Assembly: GCA_027296805.1 (NCBI GenBank)
Contig: JAPUIR010000303.1
Coordinates: 1-6,428, forward strand
DNA length: 6,428 nucleotides
Source: Chloroflexota bacterium
Lineage (GTDB): Bacteria; Chloroflexota; Dehalococcoidia; Bin125
Direction of reading: 5' to 3'
Positions 1 to 5,870 of the stretch are shown in pieces. The translations under genes were made by a program, and so were the position numbers. How positions within the stretch are numbered: the first letter of the stretch is position 1; the number at the start of each line of letters is the position of its first letter. The notes under the pieces are model-generated. The model made no database searches, was not told where the DNA came from, and worked only from the letters and a program-made list of their open reading frames with translations.

Positions 1-2
1 CC

Positions 3-377
3 GCCGAGCAGATGCGGCGGATTATCCAGCTCGCGCTGCGCCAGATTCGTGAGGATCCGGTGGTGTTCCAGGTCTTCCTGCACTTCACGGCGGCGGCGCC
101 GTCGGTGCCGGAGCTGGGTGACGAGATTCGCTCGCTGTGGGGGACGTTCCGACATATCACGGCGGAGGGAATCCGGGCAGGACAGCGTGATGGATCGTAT
201 CGCTCCGAGATCGATGCGGAGGCGGCGGCCGCCGAGCTGTTGGGTGGGATCGTGGGCCTCGCGTTGCAATGGATGCTGGATCCCGGCTCGTTCGATCTGG
301 ACCAGGCTGGGCGGGGGCTGGAGAAGCACTTTATGGCGGATCTGATCGCACCGACTCCCGCGCCAGGTTGGGACTGA
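3..377 (+). CDS. TetR/AcrR-family transcriptional regulator, C-terminal part (5' end outside window)
   Basis: This reading frame is open from the left edge and ends with TGA at 375-377, so only about the last 124 residues are visible. The methionine at 12 is internal. The DNA-binding helix-turn-helix, normally in the first 50-60 residues of TetR proteins, lies outside the window. What remains is all-helical and resembles a TetR ligand-binding and dimerisation domain. It has an amphipathic helix beginning RRIIQLALRQI, a segment with LWGTFRHITAEGIRAGQ, and the late block GIVGLALQWMLDP, a pattern common near the end of AcrR/BetI-like regulators (family knowledge). Such proteins usually repress a neighbouring or divergent gene when no ligand is bound. 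Its target and ligand cannot be told here. The lipoprotein gene 152 bp downstream is on the same strand but has its own ribosome-binding site and is probably independent. Family assignment is fairly sure; subfamily is not. Confidence 0.8.
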   Translation, partial: AEQMRRIIQLALRQIREDPVVFQVFLHFTAAAPSVPELGDEIRSLWGTFRHITAEGIRAGQRDGSYRSEIDAEAAAAELLGGIVGLALQWMLDPGSFDLDQAGRGLEKHFMADLIAPTPAPGWD

Positions 378-520
378 TCCCCGCGCCCACACCCCGCGGA
401 GTCGGGCGTGCACGTTATGACGAGTGTCGACAGGCCAGCGCTGTCAAGATGTCGTATCTCTTCGAGACGGTCGGCGATGGGCGCCGGCTCCTTCACTGTT
501 AGCGGTCGGGGCGCGACACT

Positions 521-527
521 GGAGGGG
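521..527 (+). promoter_or_regulatory. Ribosome-binding site of the FG-GAP lipoprotein gene
   Basis: GGAGGGG ends two bases before the GTG at 530; its GGAGG core lies four bases from the start. It is the strongest Shine-Dalgarno match nearby, and it selects the GTG rather than the ATG at 587. The ATG would give a signal peptide too short to work, beginning within the hydrophobic core. Confidence 0.6.
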
Positions 528-529
528 CT

Positions 530-2107
530 GTGGAACTTTCTCGTCTCCGGTCTCTGCGCTGTGTGACAGGCTTGTGGGTAACAGGCATGGCCGTCTTGGC
601 GGTCACGATCGGCGCATGTACGAGCGAGGACAGGCCAGCAGCAGACGACGACCGGCAGAGCAGTGAGGTCGTCGCGGAGGCGGCGGATCCCGAGGACCAA
701 GCCGAGCAACTGAACGGCGGCCCAGCAGGGCGAGCGGAGAGCTACCTTCCGGTCGGCGGCGCACAGGGTGAGGCTGCGATCAAGGAAGACGAGGGGGTGA
801 GCGGACTCAGCCAAGAGCAGCCTGCAGAGGAAAATCCCGGCGAGTCGGACCCGATCCCGGAGCCGCCCGTGGCCACCCGCACGAGCATCTTGATTGAGGT
901 CACCGAGGCGAAGCTGACGCCGGCGGATCCGGAACCCAACGACGAGTTCGGCTGGTCGCTGGGCATCTTCGAAGACCTCCTGATCAGCGGCGCTCCGCTG
1001 GCCGACGACAATGGCGGCAACTCCGGCACGGCCTACATCTTCCGCTGGAACGGCGTGTCATGGGAGCAGGCGGCCAAGCTGACCGCTGTGGATGGGGCGG
1101 AGGGTGACTGGTTCGGAAAGTCGGCCGCCATCTCTGGGGACTATGCGGTGGTGGGCGCCAATCTGGACGACGGGCCGATGCGCGACGGCTTCTACGACGA
1201 CGACACCGGATCCGTCTATGTGTTCGCACGGAGCGAAGGGTTCGATGGCGAGGAGGTCTGGCGCCAGCAGGCGAAACTGCGGGCGAATCCCCAGATCGAG
1301 TGGGCGGAGTTCGGCTTCGACGTGGAGATTGACGGCGACACGATCGCCGTCGCCGCCTTCAATGACCCCACCGTGGCGGTGGACGCCGGCGCGGTCTACG
1401 TCTTCCGTCGTCAGGGCCGGGAATGGCTGCAAGAGGCGATCTTGCTCCCGTCCGAGGGCGCGGCGGGGGATGAGTTCGGCCTGGACATTGCGCTGAGCGG
1501 CGACACGATTCTGGTCGGTGCGCACGGCGACGACGAGCGTGCACAGGAGGCGGGCGCGGCGTACGTCTACCGCCGCAGGGGCGATGTCTGGGTCGAAGAG
1601 GCGATCTTGCGCCCGCCCGAGGGCGCGGCCTTCGACCAGTTTGGCTGGTCGGTGGCGCTCGACGGTGATCAGGCCATTGTGGGGGCACCGTTCGAGGACG
1701 GAACTCTGAGCGACAGTGGAATCGCCTACATCTTCGAGCGCACGGGGACGGAGTGGTCGGAGGCGATTCCGCTCAAGGCCAGCGACGCTTTCCAAGGCGC
1801 CTGGTTCGGCCGCGCGGTGGCGATTGCCGGCGACTACGCGCTGATCGGCGCCCCTCGCTACGACCGCATCATCCTGGACAACATCCCCAACGAGATCTAC
1901 AACTTTGGTGTGAGCTACATCTTCCAGCACAGCGCGGAGGGTTGGGTTCAGATCGCGCGGATCCTGGCCGACGATCCCGGCGACGGCGACGACTTCGGCT
2001 GGACCGTGGCGATGACCCCCAGCGTGGCGCTGGTGGGCGCCTGGCTCGATGACACGGAGGCGGGGCCGGACGCCGGATCCGTGTACGCCTACATCTTGCC
2101 CCAGTAG
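530..2107 (+). CDS. Lipoprotein with seven FG-GAP repeats (predicted seven-bladed beta-propeller)
   Basis: The protein is 525 residues and starts at GTG. Residues 1-30 form a lipoprotein signal peptide: Arg at 5, 7 and 10, a hydrophobic core, then the lipobox-like IGAC with Cys30 as the predicted lipidated residue. Residues 31-115 are an acidic, Ala/Glu/Pro-rich linker of low complexity. From about 118 to the end there are seven FG-GAP units. The FG dipeptides fall at 140, 195, 261, 316, 371, 426 and 489. Most units continue with a GAP-like triplet (154, 209, 330, 385, 440, 503), a YxF-type strand and a Trp-containing strand. Spacing is exactly 55 residues for four of the six steps; the second and sixth steps carry insertions. 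The last unit lacks the Trp strand and the segment before the first FG (SILIEVTEAKL) could supply it, closing the ring as in integrin alpha propellers (inference). The protein is probably anchored outside the membrane for binding or adhesion. No catalytic residues are recognisable. It converges on the DUF2277 gene. Confidence 0.88.
   Translation: MELSRLRSLRCVTGLWVTGMAVLAVTIGACTSEDRPAADDDRQSSEVVAEAADPEDQAEQLNGGPAGRAESYLPVGGAQGEAAIKEDEGVSGLSQEQPAEENPGESDPIPEPPVATRTSILIEVTEAKLTPADPEPNDEFGWSLGIFEDLLISGAPLADDNGGNSGTAYIFRWNGVSWEQAAKLTAVDGAEGDWFGKSAAISGDYAVVGANLDDGPMRDGFYDDDTGSVYVFARSEGFDGEEVWRQQAKLRANPQIEWAEFGFDVEIDGDTIAVAAFNDPTVAVDAGAVYVFRRQGREWLQEAILLPSEGAAGDEFGLDIALSGDTILVGAHGDDERAQEAGAAYVYRRRGDVWVEEAILRPPEGAAFDQFGWSVALDGDQAIVGAPFEDGTLSDSGIAYIFERTGTEWSEAIPLKASDAFQGAWFGRAVAIAGDYALIGAPRYDRIILDNIPNEIYNFGVSYIFQHSAEGWVQIARILADDPGDGDDFGWTVAMTPSVALVGAWLDDTEAGPDAGSVYAYILPQ
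1431..1629 (+). repeat. Near-identical 34-bp DNA repeat between FG-GAP blades
   Basis: The 34 bases at 1431-1464 recur at 1596-1629 with 32 identities. The offset is 165 bp, exactly one 55-codon blade. They encode the start of two successive blades (EEAILRPPEGAA in the later copy). Identity over the rest of the two blades is visibly lower. This points to blade duplication or local recombination within the gene. Confidence 0.75.
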
Positions 2108-2113
2108 TCCTGT

Positions 2114-2323
2114 TCAGCGCGGTCGCGAGACGAGCGCCTCGAGAAGTTGCTGGGTGGCCGCGCTGACCTCGTCGACCGCCGCGTCAAAGGCCGCCGCGTT
2201 CGCCTTGGAGGGCACGCGGTAGCCGCTGACTTTGCGCACGAACTGGAGGGCCGCTTCGTCGACCTCGGTTGGAGTCGCGGGGTCGCCGGCGGAGTCGCGC
2301 AGCCGTTTGATACTTCGACACAT
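2114..2323 (-). CDS. DUF2277 family protein
   Basis: This 69-residue protein begins MCRSIKRLRD and contains the hallmark block ALQFVRKVSGYRVPSKAN (residues 25-42), followed by an alternating helix, AAFDAAVDEVSAATQQLLEAL. These are the conserved features of DUF2277, a family of short soluble proteins of about 70-90 residues with no established function (family knowledge). The frame stays open upstream to 2464, but the family begins at MCR, so I place the start at 2323. The longer form adds a segment without family resemblance that runs into the divergent gene. Only a weak ribosome-binding site precedes this ATG, so a leaderless or short-leader transcript is possible. The stop is 6 bp from the end of the lipoprotein gene, which converges on it. 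There is no membrane segment or signal peptide. The product is probably a small helical cytoplasmic protein; its role is unknown. Confidence 0.88.
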   Translation of the reverse strand: MCRSIKRLRDSAGDPATPTEVDEAALQFVRKVSGYRVPSKANAAAFDAAVDEVSAATQQLLEALVSRPR

Positions 2324-2387
2324 GGCCGGACGGTACCAGACGAGCGGAATCGCCCGGAGTACCCTGCGGGGCGAAACCTGGTGATCG

Positions 2388-3506
2388 ATGACGGATTCGG
2401 CCCGGCCCGCGCCTCGCTTCGACTGGTTCGTCCCGATCGACGGCGACGGCGCGCACATCGGCACCCTGCGGGCGGAACGGCCGCCGACGTTCAGCTACTT
2501 GCGCGATGTCGTCCAGCGCGCCGAAGCGTTGGGGTACTACTCGTTGCTGATCCCCACCCGCTTCGCGAACGGGCTGTTCGAATCGCGAGCGCCGCTGGCC
2601 GAGACCTGGACCACGGCGACCGCGCTGGCGGCCGTGACGCAGCGCATCCGCTTCCTGATCGCGGTGCGTCCGGGGTTCATCGCTCCGGGACTCTTCGCCC
2701 AGATGGCGGCGACGCTCGACAATCTCAGCGCTGGCCGGATTGATCTGAACATCGTGCCGGGCGGGATTCAGGGCGATTTCGAACGGTTGGGCGTGGCGAC
2801 GAGTCACGGCGAGCGCTACGCGCTGGCGGGCGAGTTTATCGAGGCCTGCCGCGCGCTGTGGGCCGCTCCAGAGCCCGTCAGCTTCGAGGGGAGGGACGTT
2901 CGCCTCGACGGTGCGCTGGTCTCGCCCGGTCCCAGCGGGGATCCGCAGTGGTACCTGGGGGGGGCGTCGGAGGCGGCCTTGTCTTTGGCGGCGCAGCAGG
3001 CCGACACGTTGCTGATGTGGATCCAGCCCCAGGAGGCGATCGCGGCGCTGATCGAGCGGGCGCGGGCCGCCGGGGAACGGGCGGGGCGGTCGTTCAGCCT
3101 GGGGCTGCGCACTCACCTGGTCGTGCGCGCACACGAGGACGAGGCGTGGGATGCGGCGAGCGAGCTGCTCTCGCAGGCGGCGGGCGTGGTGCAGGCGGAG
3201 CGCCGCGCGGCCAGCGGCGGGACAAGTGCCGTGGGCGTGCGGGCGCAAGTCGCCCAACAAGACGATCATCGTGTAGGCCGTCATCTCTGGAACGGCATCT
3301 CGACCGTGCGCGTGAACTGCGGTACCGCGATCGTGGGGACGCCGACTCAGGTGGCGAACGAGCTGCTGGGCTACTGGCGGCTCGGCGTTGACGAGTTCAT
3401 CCTCTCCGGCTTCCCCCATCTGGAGGAGTGCGAGCGGGTGGCGACAGAGGTCCTGCCTCTCATCCGCGCCGCGATTCAGGAGGAAGCGTCTGACTCGCCG
3501 GCCTAG
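2388..3506 (+). CDS. SsuD-like LLM-class flavin-dependent monooxygenase
   Basis: The 372-residue protein matches bacterial luciferase-like monooxygenases of the alkanesulfonate monooxygenase (SsuD) type along its length. SsuD enzymes use FMNH2 and O2 to release sulfite from alkanesulfonates. Landmarks are FDWFVPIDGDGAHIGT at 11-26 (SsuD has a similar THGDGHYLGT), LLIPT at 53-57, VTQRIRFLIAVRP at 83-95, GERYALAGEF at 141-150, WYLGGASEAA at 188-197, RTHLVVR at 241-247 and LSGFPHLEE at 339-347. Arg241, His243, Arg308 and His344 align with SsuD active-site residues. The SsuD Cys54 region is replaced by a longer loop without Cys (58-70), and the SsuD tyrosine before Pro-His is Phe342, so the substrate may differ. 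An in-frame stop at 2382-2384 limits the start to the ATG at 2388; no strong ribosome-binding site precedes it. No flavin reductase (SsuE) or sulfonate transporter gene is present, so reduced flavin must come from elsewhere. F420 dependence, known in other LLM branches, cannot be fully excluded. Confidence 0.9.
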   Translation: MTDSARPAPRFDWFVPIDGDGAHIGTLRAERPPTFSYLRDVVQRAEALGYYSLLIPTRFANGLFESRAPLAETWTTATALAAVTQRIRFLIAVRPGFIAPGLFAQMAATLDNLSAGRIDLNIVPGGIQGDFERLGVATSHGERYALAGEFIEACRALWAAPEPVSFEGRDVRLDGALVSPGPSGDPQWYLGGASEAALSLAAQQADTLLMWIQPQEAIAALIERARAAGERAGRSFSLGLRTHLVVRAHEDEAWDAASELLSQAAGVVQAERRAASGGTSAVGVRAQVAQQDDHRVGRHLWNGISTVRVNCGTAIVGTPTQVANELLGYWRLGVDEFILSGFPHLEECERVATEVLPLIRAAIQEEASDSPA

Positions 3507-3524
3507 CTGACGGGGCCGCCCGAG

Positions 3525-3568
3525 GTTTGGCGTGGGGCCGGCTGACGTTTGGCGTGGGGGCGACTGGG
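3525..3568 (+). repeat. 22-bp imperfect tandem duplication
   Basis: Two adjacent 22-bp units (3525-3546 and 3547-3568) share 18 of 22 positions, including an identical 13-base start, GTTTGGCGTGGGG. They lie between the monooxygenase stop and the MaoC operon. The second copy overlaps the proposed -35 element. Confidence 0.7.
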
Positions 3569-3576
3569 GCTACCAT
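3549..3576 (+). promoter_or_regulatory. Possible sigma-70-type promoter of the MaoC operon
   Basis: A -35-like TTGGCG (3549-3554) and a -10-like TACCAT (3571-3576) are separated by 16 bp. TAnnnT is an acceptable -10 in high-GC bacteria. Transcription would begin near 3583, giving a leader of about 75 bases. The -35 match is only moderate, and the -10 overlaps the loop side of a hairpin (3566-3583), so this is tentative. Confidence 0.3.
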
Positions 3577-3641
3577 TGGCCCCGCCGCGATTCCCAAGCG
3601 GTCCACGATTCCACGGTCCAGGACCGCGACCACGATCGGCG

Positions 3642-3649
3642 AGAAAGGA
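3642..3649 (+). promoter_or_regulatory. Ribosome-binding site fixing the start of the first MaoC gene
   Basis: AGAAAGGA ends seven bases before the ATG at 3657. It supports this start over in-frame alternatives upstream such as the TTG at 3549, which would add 36 Pro/Arg-rich residues that resemble nothing in the family. Confidence 0.6.
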
Positions 3650-3656
3650 TGCTGGG

Positions 3657-4145
3657 ATGGCCGTCGAACGGTTCCCGGTGGAAGCCGGGCAGATCATGCT
3701 TTTCGCCCGCTCTGTGGGAGACGACAACCAGATCTACTACGACGCGGAGTACGCCGCGACGACTGAGCCAGGCGTGACCATCGCGCCTCCCACGTTCGTG
3801 CAGGCGAGCGCACAGTTCGATCCCGACTACTTCTTGCGGCCCAAGATCGGGCAGGCGTGGTTCGGCTCGGGTAAGGAGCCGAGCGGGGCGCAATCGGGAG
3901 GTGGCGGTGGTGGCGGTACGGGTCTGCATGCCGAGCAGCACTACGAGTACCACCGCCAGCTCAAGGTCGGTGACGTCCTCCACGCCAAGGAGGGTGAGGG
4001 CCGGAGCTGGGAACGCGAGGGCCGGCGGGGCGGCAAGCTCACGTTCAACGAGAGCGTGACCGAGTACTACGACCAGAATGACGAACTTGTGATCACCGCC
4101 CGTTCGGTCGGCGTGCGCACCGAGCGCGTCGTTGAGCAGGGATAG
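3657..4145 (+). CDS. MaoC-type dehydratase, N-terminal/FAS1-like hotdog subunit (HadA-like)
   Basis: The 162-residue protein is a single hotdog domain of the MaoC N-terminal type, close in length to mycobacterial HadA. It opens VERFPVEAGQIMLFARSVGDDN (3-24, abridged here as the helix-leading strand), carries APPTF at 43-47, and has the characteristic AEQHYEYHRQLKVGDVL at 92-108. Where active subunits read GDxNPxH, this one has GDDNQIYY (21-28): the proline is replaced and the catalytic His position is Tyr. It is therefore probably the substrate-binding, non-catalytic partner of the next gene. The HadA cysteine that thioamide drugs hit appears to be Gln49 here (alignment by eye). Residues 81-87 are seven consecutive glycines in a loop. 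It is followed after 9 bp by the catalytic subunit, which indicates co-translation and a heterodimer. The pair would hydrate or dehydrate (R)-3-hydroxyacyl thioesters; chain length and direction are not determinable. Confidence 0.88.
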   Translation: MAVERFPVEAGQIMLFARSVGDDNQIYYDAEYAATTEPGVTIAPPTFVQASAQFDPDYFLRPKIGQAWFGSGKEPSGAQSGGGGGGGTGLHAEQHYEYHRQLKVGDVLHAKEGEGRSWEREGRRGGKLTFNESVTEYYDQNDELVITARSVGVRTERVVEQG

Positions 4146-4154
4146 GGGCGTCTC

Positions 4155-4577
4155 ATGGCACTGAAGGCAAGCGAGCTCAAGGTGGGCGACGTGCACGATG
4201 AGGTCGTCGTCGAGAACCTGACGCGGACACAGATCATCCAGTACGCGGGAGCGTCGGGCGACTACAACCCGCTGCACACGGACGAAGTCTTCGCCACCAA
4301 AGTCGCGGGATACCCCACGGTCTTCGCCCACGGCATGCTCTCGATGGGACTGACCGGCACGATGCTAACCAACTACGTAGGCGACGGTCGCCTGACGAAG
4401 TATGGCGTCCGCTTCGTGAGCCAGGTCTGGCCGGGGGATTCGCTGACCGCGACCGCCACCGTGGAAGCCCTGCGTGAGGAAGAGGGCGAGCACCTCGTGG
4501 ACCTCGCCGTCTCCACCAGCAACCAGGACGGCACGGAGGTGGTCAAGGGCAGCGCGACCGCGCGGATCGACGCATAG
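4155..4577 (+). CDS. MaoC-type (R)-3-hydroxyacyl dehydratase/hydratase, catalytic subunit (HadB-like)
   Basis: This 140-residue hotdog protein contains the complete hydratase-2 motif YAGASGDYNPLHTDEVFA (residues 30-47), with the catalytic pair Asp36 and His41 at the five-residue spacing known from PhaJ, and at the same positions as in mycobacterial HadB. AHGML at 58-62 and YGVRFVSQVWPGDSL at 83-97 are further family blocks. The enzyme adds water across, or removes it from, enoyl/(R)-3-hydroxyacyl thioesters in the cytoplasm. The gene starts 9 bp after the HadA-like gene, with AGGGG (4144-4148) as ribosome-binding site overlapping the previous stop, so the two are translated together. The 3' end lies 3 bp from the convergent oxidase gene. 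A role in fatty-acid elongation (as HadAB) or in degrading acyl-CoA intermediates are both possible; no acyl carrier or ketoacyl synthase gene is nearby to decide. Confidence 0.92.
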   Translation: MALKASELKVGDVHDEVVVENLTRTQIIQYAGASGDYNPLHTDEVFATKVAGYPTVFAHGMLSMGLTGTMLTNYVGDGRLTKYGVRFVSQVWPGDSLTATATVEALREEEGEHLVDLAVSTSNQDGTEVVKGSATARIDA

Positions 4578-4580
4578 CGC

Positions 4581-5705
4581 CTACGTCACGCCTTCAGCCG
4601 CGAAGCGGCCCGGATCAAACGGGGCGAGGTCCAGCGCCGCCGACTGTCCGTCCACGATCAGTTCCGCCAGCGCAGCGCCCGTGGCGGGCGACATGAGGAC
4701 GCCCTTGCGTCCGTGACCGGTAGCGAGAAACGCCCCCGGCCGCCCCGGCACGGCGCCGATGATGGGCCGATCGTCGGGCGAGAGCGGACGCAGACAGGCC
4801 GTGTGCTGCACGACCTCCATCGCCGCCAAGCCACTCGCGTGGCGTGCCCCAAAGGCACGAATCGTGTCGTGGCCGGCCCGTGTCGGCTGGGCGTCGAAGC
4901 CGGCCCGCTCCTCGGTCGTGCCGGTGTAGATCAGCCCCGACGACTTCAGCATCAAGTAATCGCCGCCCGGCTCCGTGAATCCGGCCAGAGGGAGGTCGCG
5001 GTTTGGACGCAGGCGCAGGATCTGACCCTTGAGCGGCACGACCGGCACGGCGGCGCCCAACCAGGGCCCCGCCTCCGCCGACCAGGGCCCCATCGCTACG
5101 ACGACGGCGTCCGCGGAGATGGTCTCGCCGCCGGCCAGCGTCGCGCCGGTGATGCGGTCGCCCTCGCCGGCCAGCCCTGTGACGCGACCCATCCGCACGC
5201 CCGATCCGAGACGCTCCGCGGCGGCGACGAGGGCTCGGGTGTAGAGATACGAGTCGAGCTGGCCGGTGGGGCGGCCCAGATAGGCGCCGCGCGGGCCGGG
5301 GTCGATCAAGGGCGAAATATCGTGCAGTTCATCTGCCTCGATCCAACGCGCCCCCTCGACCTCCGTTGCGGCCGCTTGCAGGTCGAGCGCGTCCTCTTCG
5401 CTGCAGGCCACGATCGGACTCGGCGCCCAGGCGAAGCGGTAGTCGATCCCGGAATCCTGCTGAAGTTCGTCGGCGAGGGGGCCGTGCATGCCGTACGACT
5501 GCTCCAGGATGGCGGCCATGGGGGAGCGCAGATGTTCGAGCTTGGGCGGCGAGAGGAAGCCCGCGGCGTAGCCACTGGCGCCGTGGGCGATCGTGTTCGC
5601 CTCCACCAACGTGCTGCGGACCCCGCGCTTGGCCAGGTAATAGGCCACTGCCGCGCCGATCACGCCTCCGCCGCAGATGACGACGTCGTTGCCGTTGTCG
5701 CTCAT
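4581..5705 (-). CDS. FAD-dependent oxidoreductase, DAO family (glycine oxidase ThiO-like)
   Basis: The 374-residue protein has an N-terminal Rossmann FAD-binding motif, VVICGGGVIGAAVAYYLAKR (8-27), with Glu35 placed to bind the adenosine ribose. A second FAD-contact block follows at 42-50 (GASGYAAGF). The conserved tail ATGHGRKGVLMSPATG (328-343) closely resembles that of Bacillus ThiO. Arg306 in CLRPLSPDDRPIIG aligns with the ThiO arginine that binds the substrate carboxylate. Such enzymes oxidise glycine or other primary/secondary amino acids to imines, with H2O2 as by-product; ThiO supplies iminoglycine for the thiazole of thiamine. No other thiamine genes are in the window, so substrate (glycine, sarcosine, D-amino acid) is open. 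A ribosome-binding site GGGAG (plus-strand 5712-5716) lies six bases before the ATG. The gene converges on the MaoC operon and is divergent from the cupin gene, from which it is separated by 15-bp repeats. No signal peptide is seen. Confidence 0.9.
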   Translation of the reverse strand: MSDNGNDVVICGGGVIGAAVAYYLAKRGVRSTLVEANTIAHGASGYAAGFLSPPKLEHLRSPMAAILEQSYGMHGPLADELQQDSGIDYRFAWAPSPIVACSEEDALDLQAAATEVEGARWIEADELHDISPLIDPGPRGAYLGRPTGQLDSYLYTRALVAAAERLGSGVRMGRVTGLAGEGDRITGATLAGGETISADAVVVAMGPWSAEAGPWLGAAVPVVPLKGQILRLRPNRDLPLAGFTEPGGDYLMLKSSGLIYTGTTEERAGFDAQPTRAGHDTIRAFGARHASGLAAMEVVQHTACLRPLSPDDRPIIGAVPGRPGAFLATGHGRKGVLMSPATGAALAELIVDGQSAALDLAPFDPGRFAAEGVT

Positions 5706-5736
5706 GAACCGCTCCCAGCGTCTGTATCCGCCGTCG

Positions 5737-5765
5737 AGTATGCTGCGGCCTGCCCCAACTGACCA
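5737..5765 (-). promoter_or_regulatory. Possible promoter of the FAD oxidoreductase gene
   Basis: Read on the minus strand, TGGTCA (-35-like, 5760-5765) and CATACT (-10-like, 5737-5742) are separated by exactly 17 bp. Each matches consensus at four of six positions. The -35-like hexamer overlaps the first 15-bp tandem repeat unit, so anything binding the repeats could affect this promoter. The call is tentative. Confidence 0.3.
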
Positions 5766-5820
5766 GCGCCCGCGTGACGAGCGCCCGCGTGACCAACGCC
5801 TGCGCGACGAGCGCCTGTGT
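5761..5820 (+). repeat. Four tandem 15-bp repeats in a divergent intergenic region
   Basis: Four consecutive units (5761, 5776, 5791, 5806) follow GACSARCGCCYGYGY. Units 1 and 2 differ at one base, units 2 and 4 at two, and units 1 and 3 at three. The alternation of GACCA and GACGA starts gives a higher-order 30-bp period, as if a 30-bp pair was duplicated. A degraded fifth unit may begin at 5821 (AACCAG). They lie between the divergent oxidase and cupin genes, clear of both coding regions. Confidence 0.85.
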
Positions 5821-5864
5821 AACCAGGGGAGCCAACTGCCTCGCCGAGGGCGGGGGCGGAGCGA

Positions 5865-5870
5865 GGAGGA
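5865..5870 (+). promoter_or_regulatory. Strong ribosome-binding site of the cupin gene
   Basis: GGAGGA ends six bases before the ATG at 5877. It is among the best Shine-Dalgarno matches in the window and fixes the start of this small gene. Confidence 0.65.

Noticed and set aside
425..447. Palindrome TGTCGACA and nearby GACAG/CTGTC arms in the gap before the lipoprotein gene, considered as a TetR operator
   Set aside because: An 8-bp palindrome and 5-bp arms are too short and occur by chance; no convincing promoter lies next to them in the 378-529 gap.
1058..1930. A 290-codon open frame on the minus strand opposite the FG-GAP gene
   Set aside because: It is antisense to a clearly repetitive, signal-peptide-bearing protein in high-GC DNA, where long spurious frames are expected. 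Its translation shows no recognisable family.
2324..2387. Promoters for the divergent DUF2277 and monooxygenase genes around GGTACC (2332-2337) and TACCCT (2360-2365)
   Set aside because: TAnnnT-like -10 hexamers exist, but none has a credible -35 at 16-18 bp, so I did not annotate them.
2324..2464. Longer N-terminus for the DUF2277 protein
   Set aside because: The family starts at MCR. The extra 47 residues have no family resemblance and would overlap the start of the divergent monooxygenase.
2184..3419. A 411-codon minus-strand open frame opposite the monooxygenase
   Set aside because: It is Arg/Pro-rich, lacks any family motif, and overlaps both the well-supported SsuD-like gene and the DUF2277 gene.
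3549..3656. Longer N-terminus for the first MaoC protein
   Set aside because: The extension is Pro/Arg-rich and unlike the family, and a good ribosome-binding site precedes the ATG at 3657.
4597..4609. Perfect hairpin GCCGC-GAA-GCGGC just after the MaoC operon
   Set aside because: It lies inside the oxidase coding end, has only a 5-bp stem and no T-run, so I do not call it a terminator.
4713..5762. A 349-codon plus-strand open frame opposite the FAD oxidase
   Set aside because: The minus strand carries the full FAD-binding and C-terminal DAO motifs. The plus-strand frame is Arg/Gly-rich shadow sequence.
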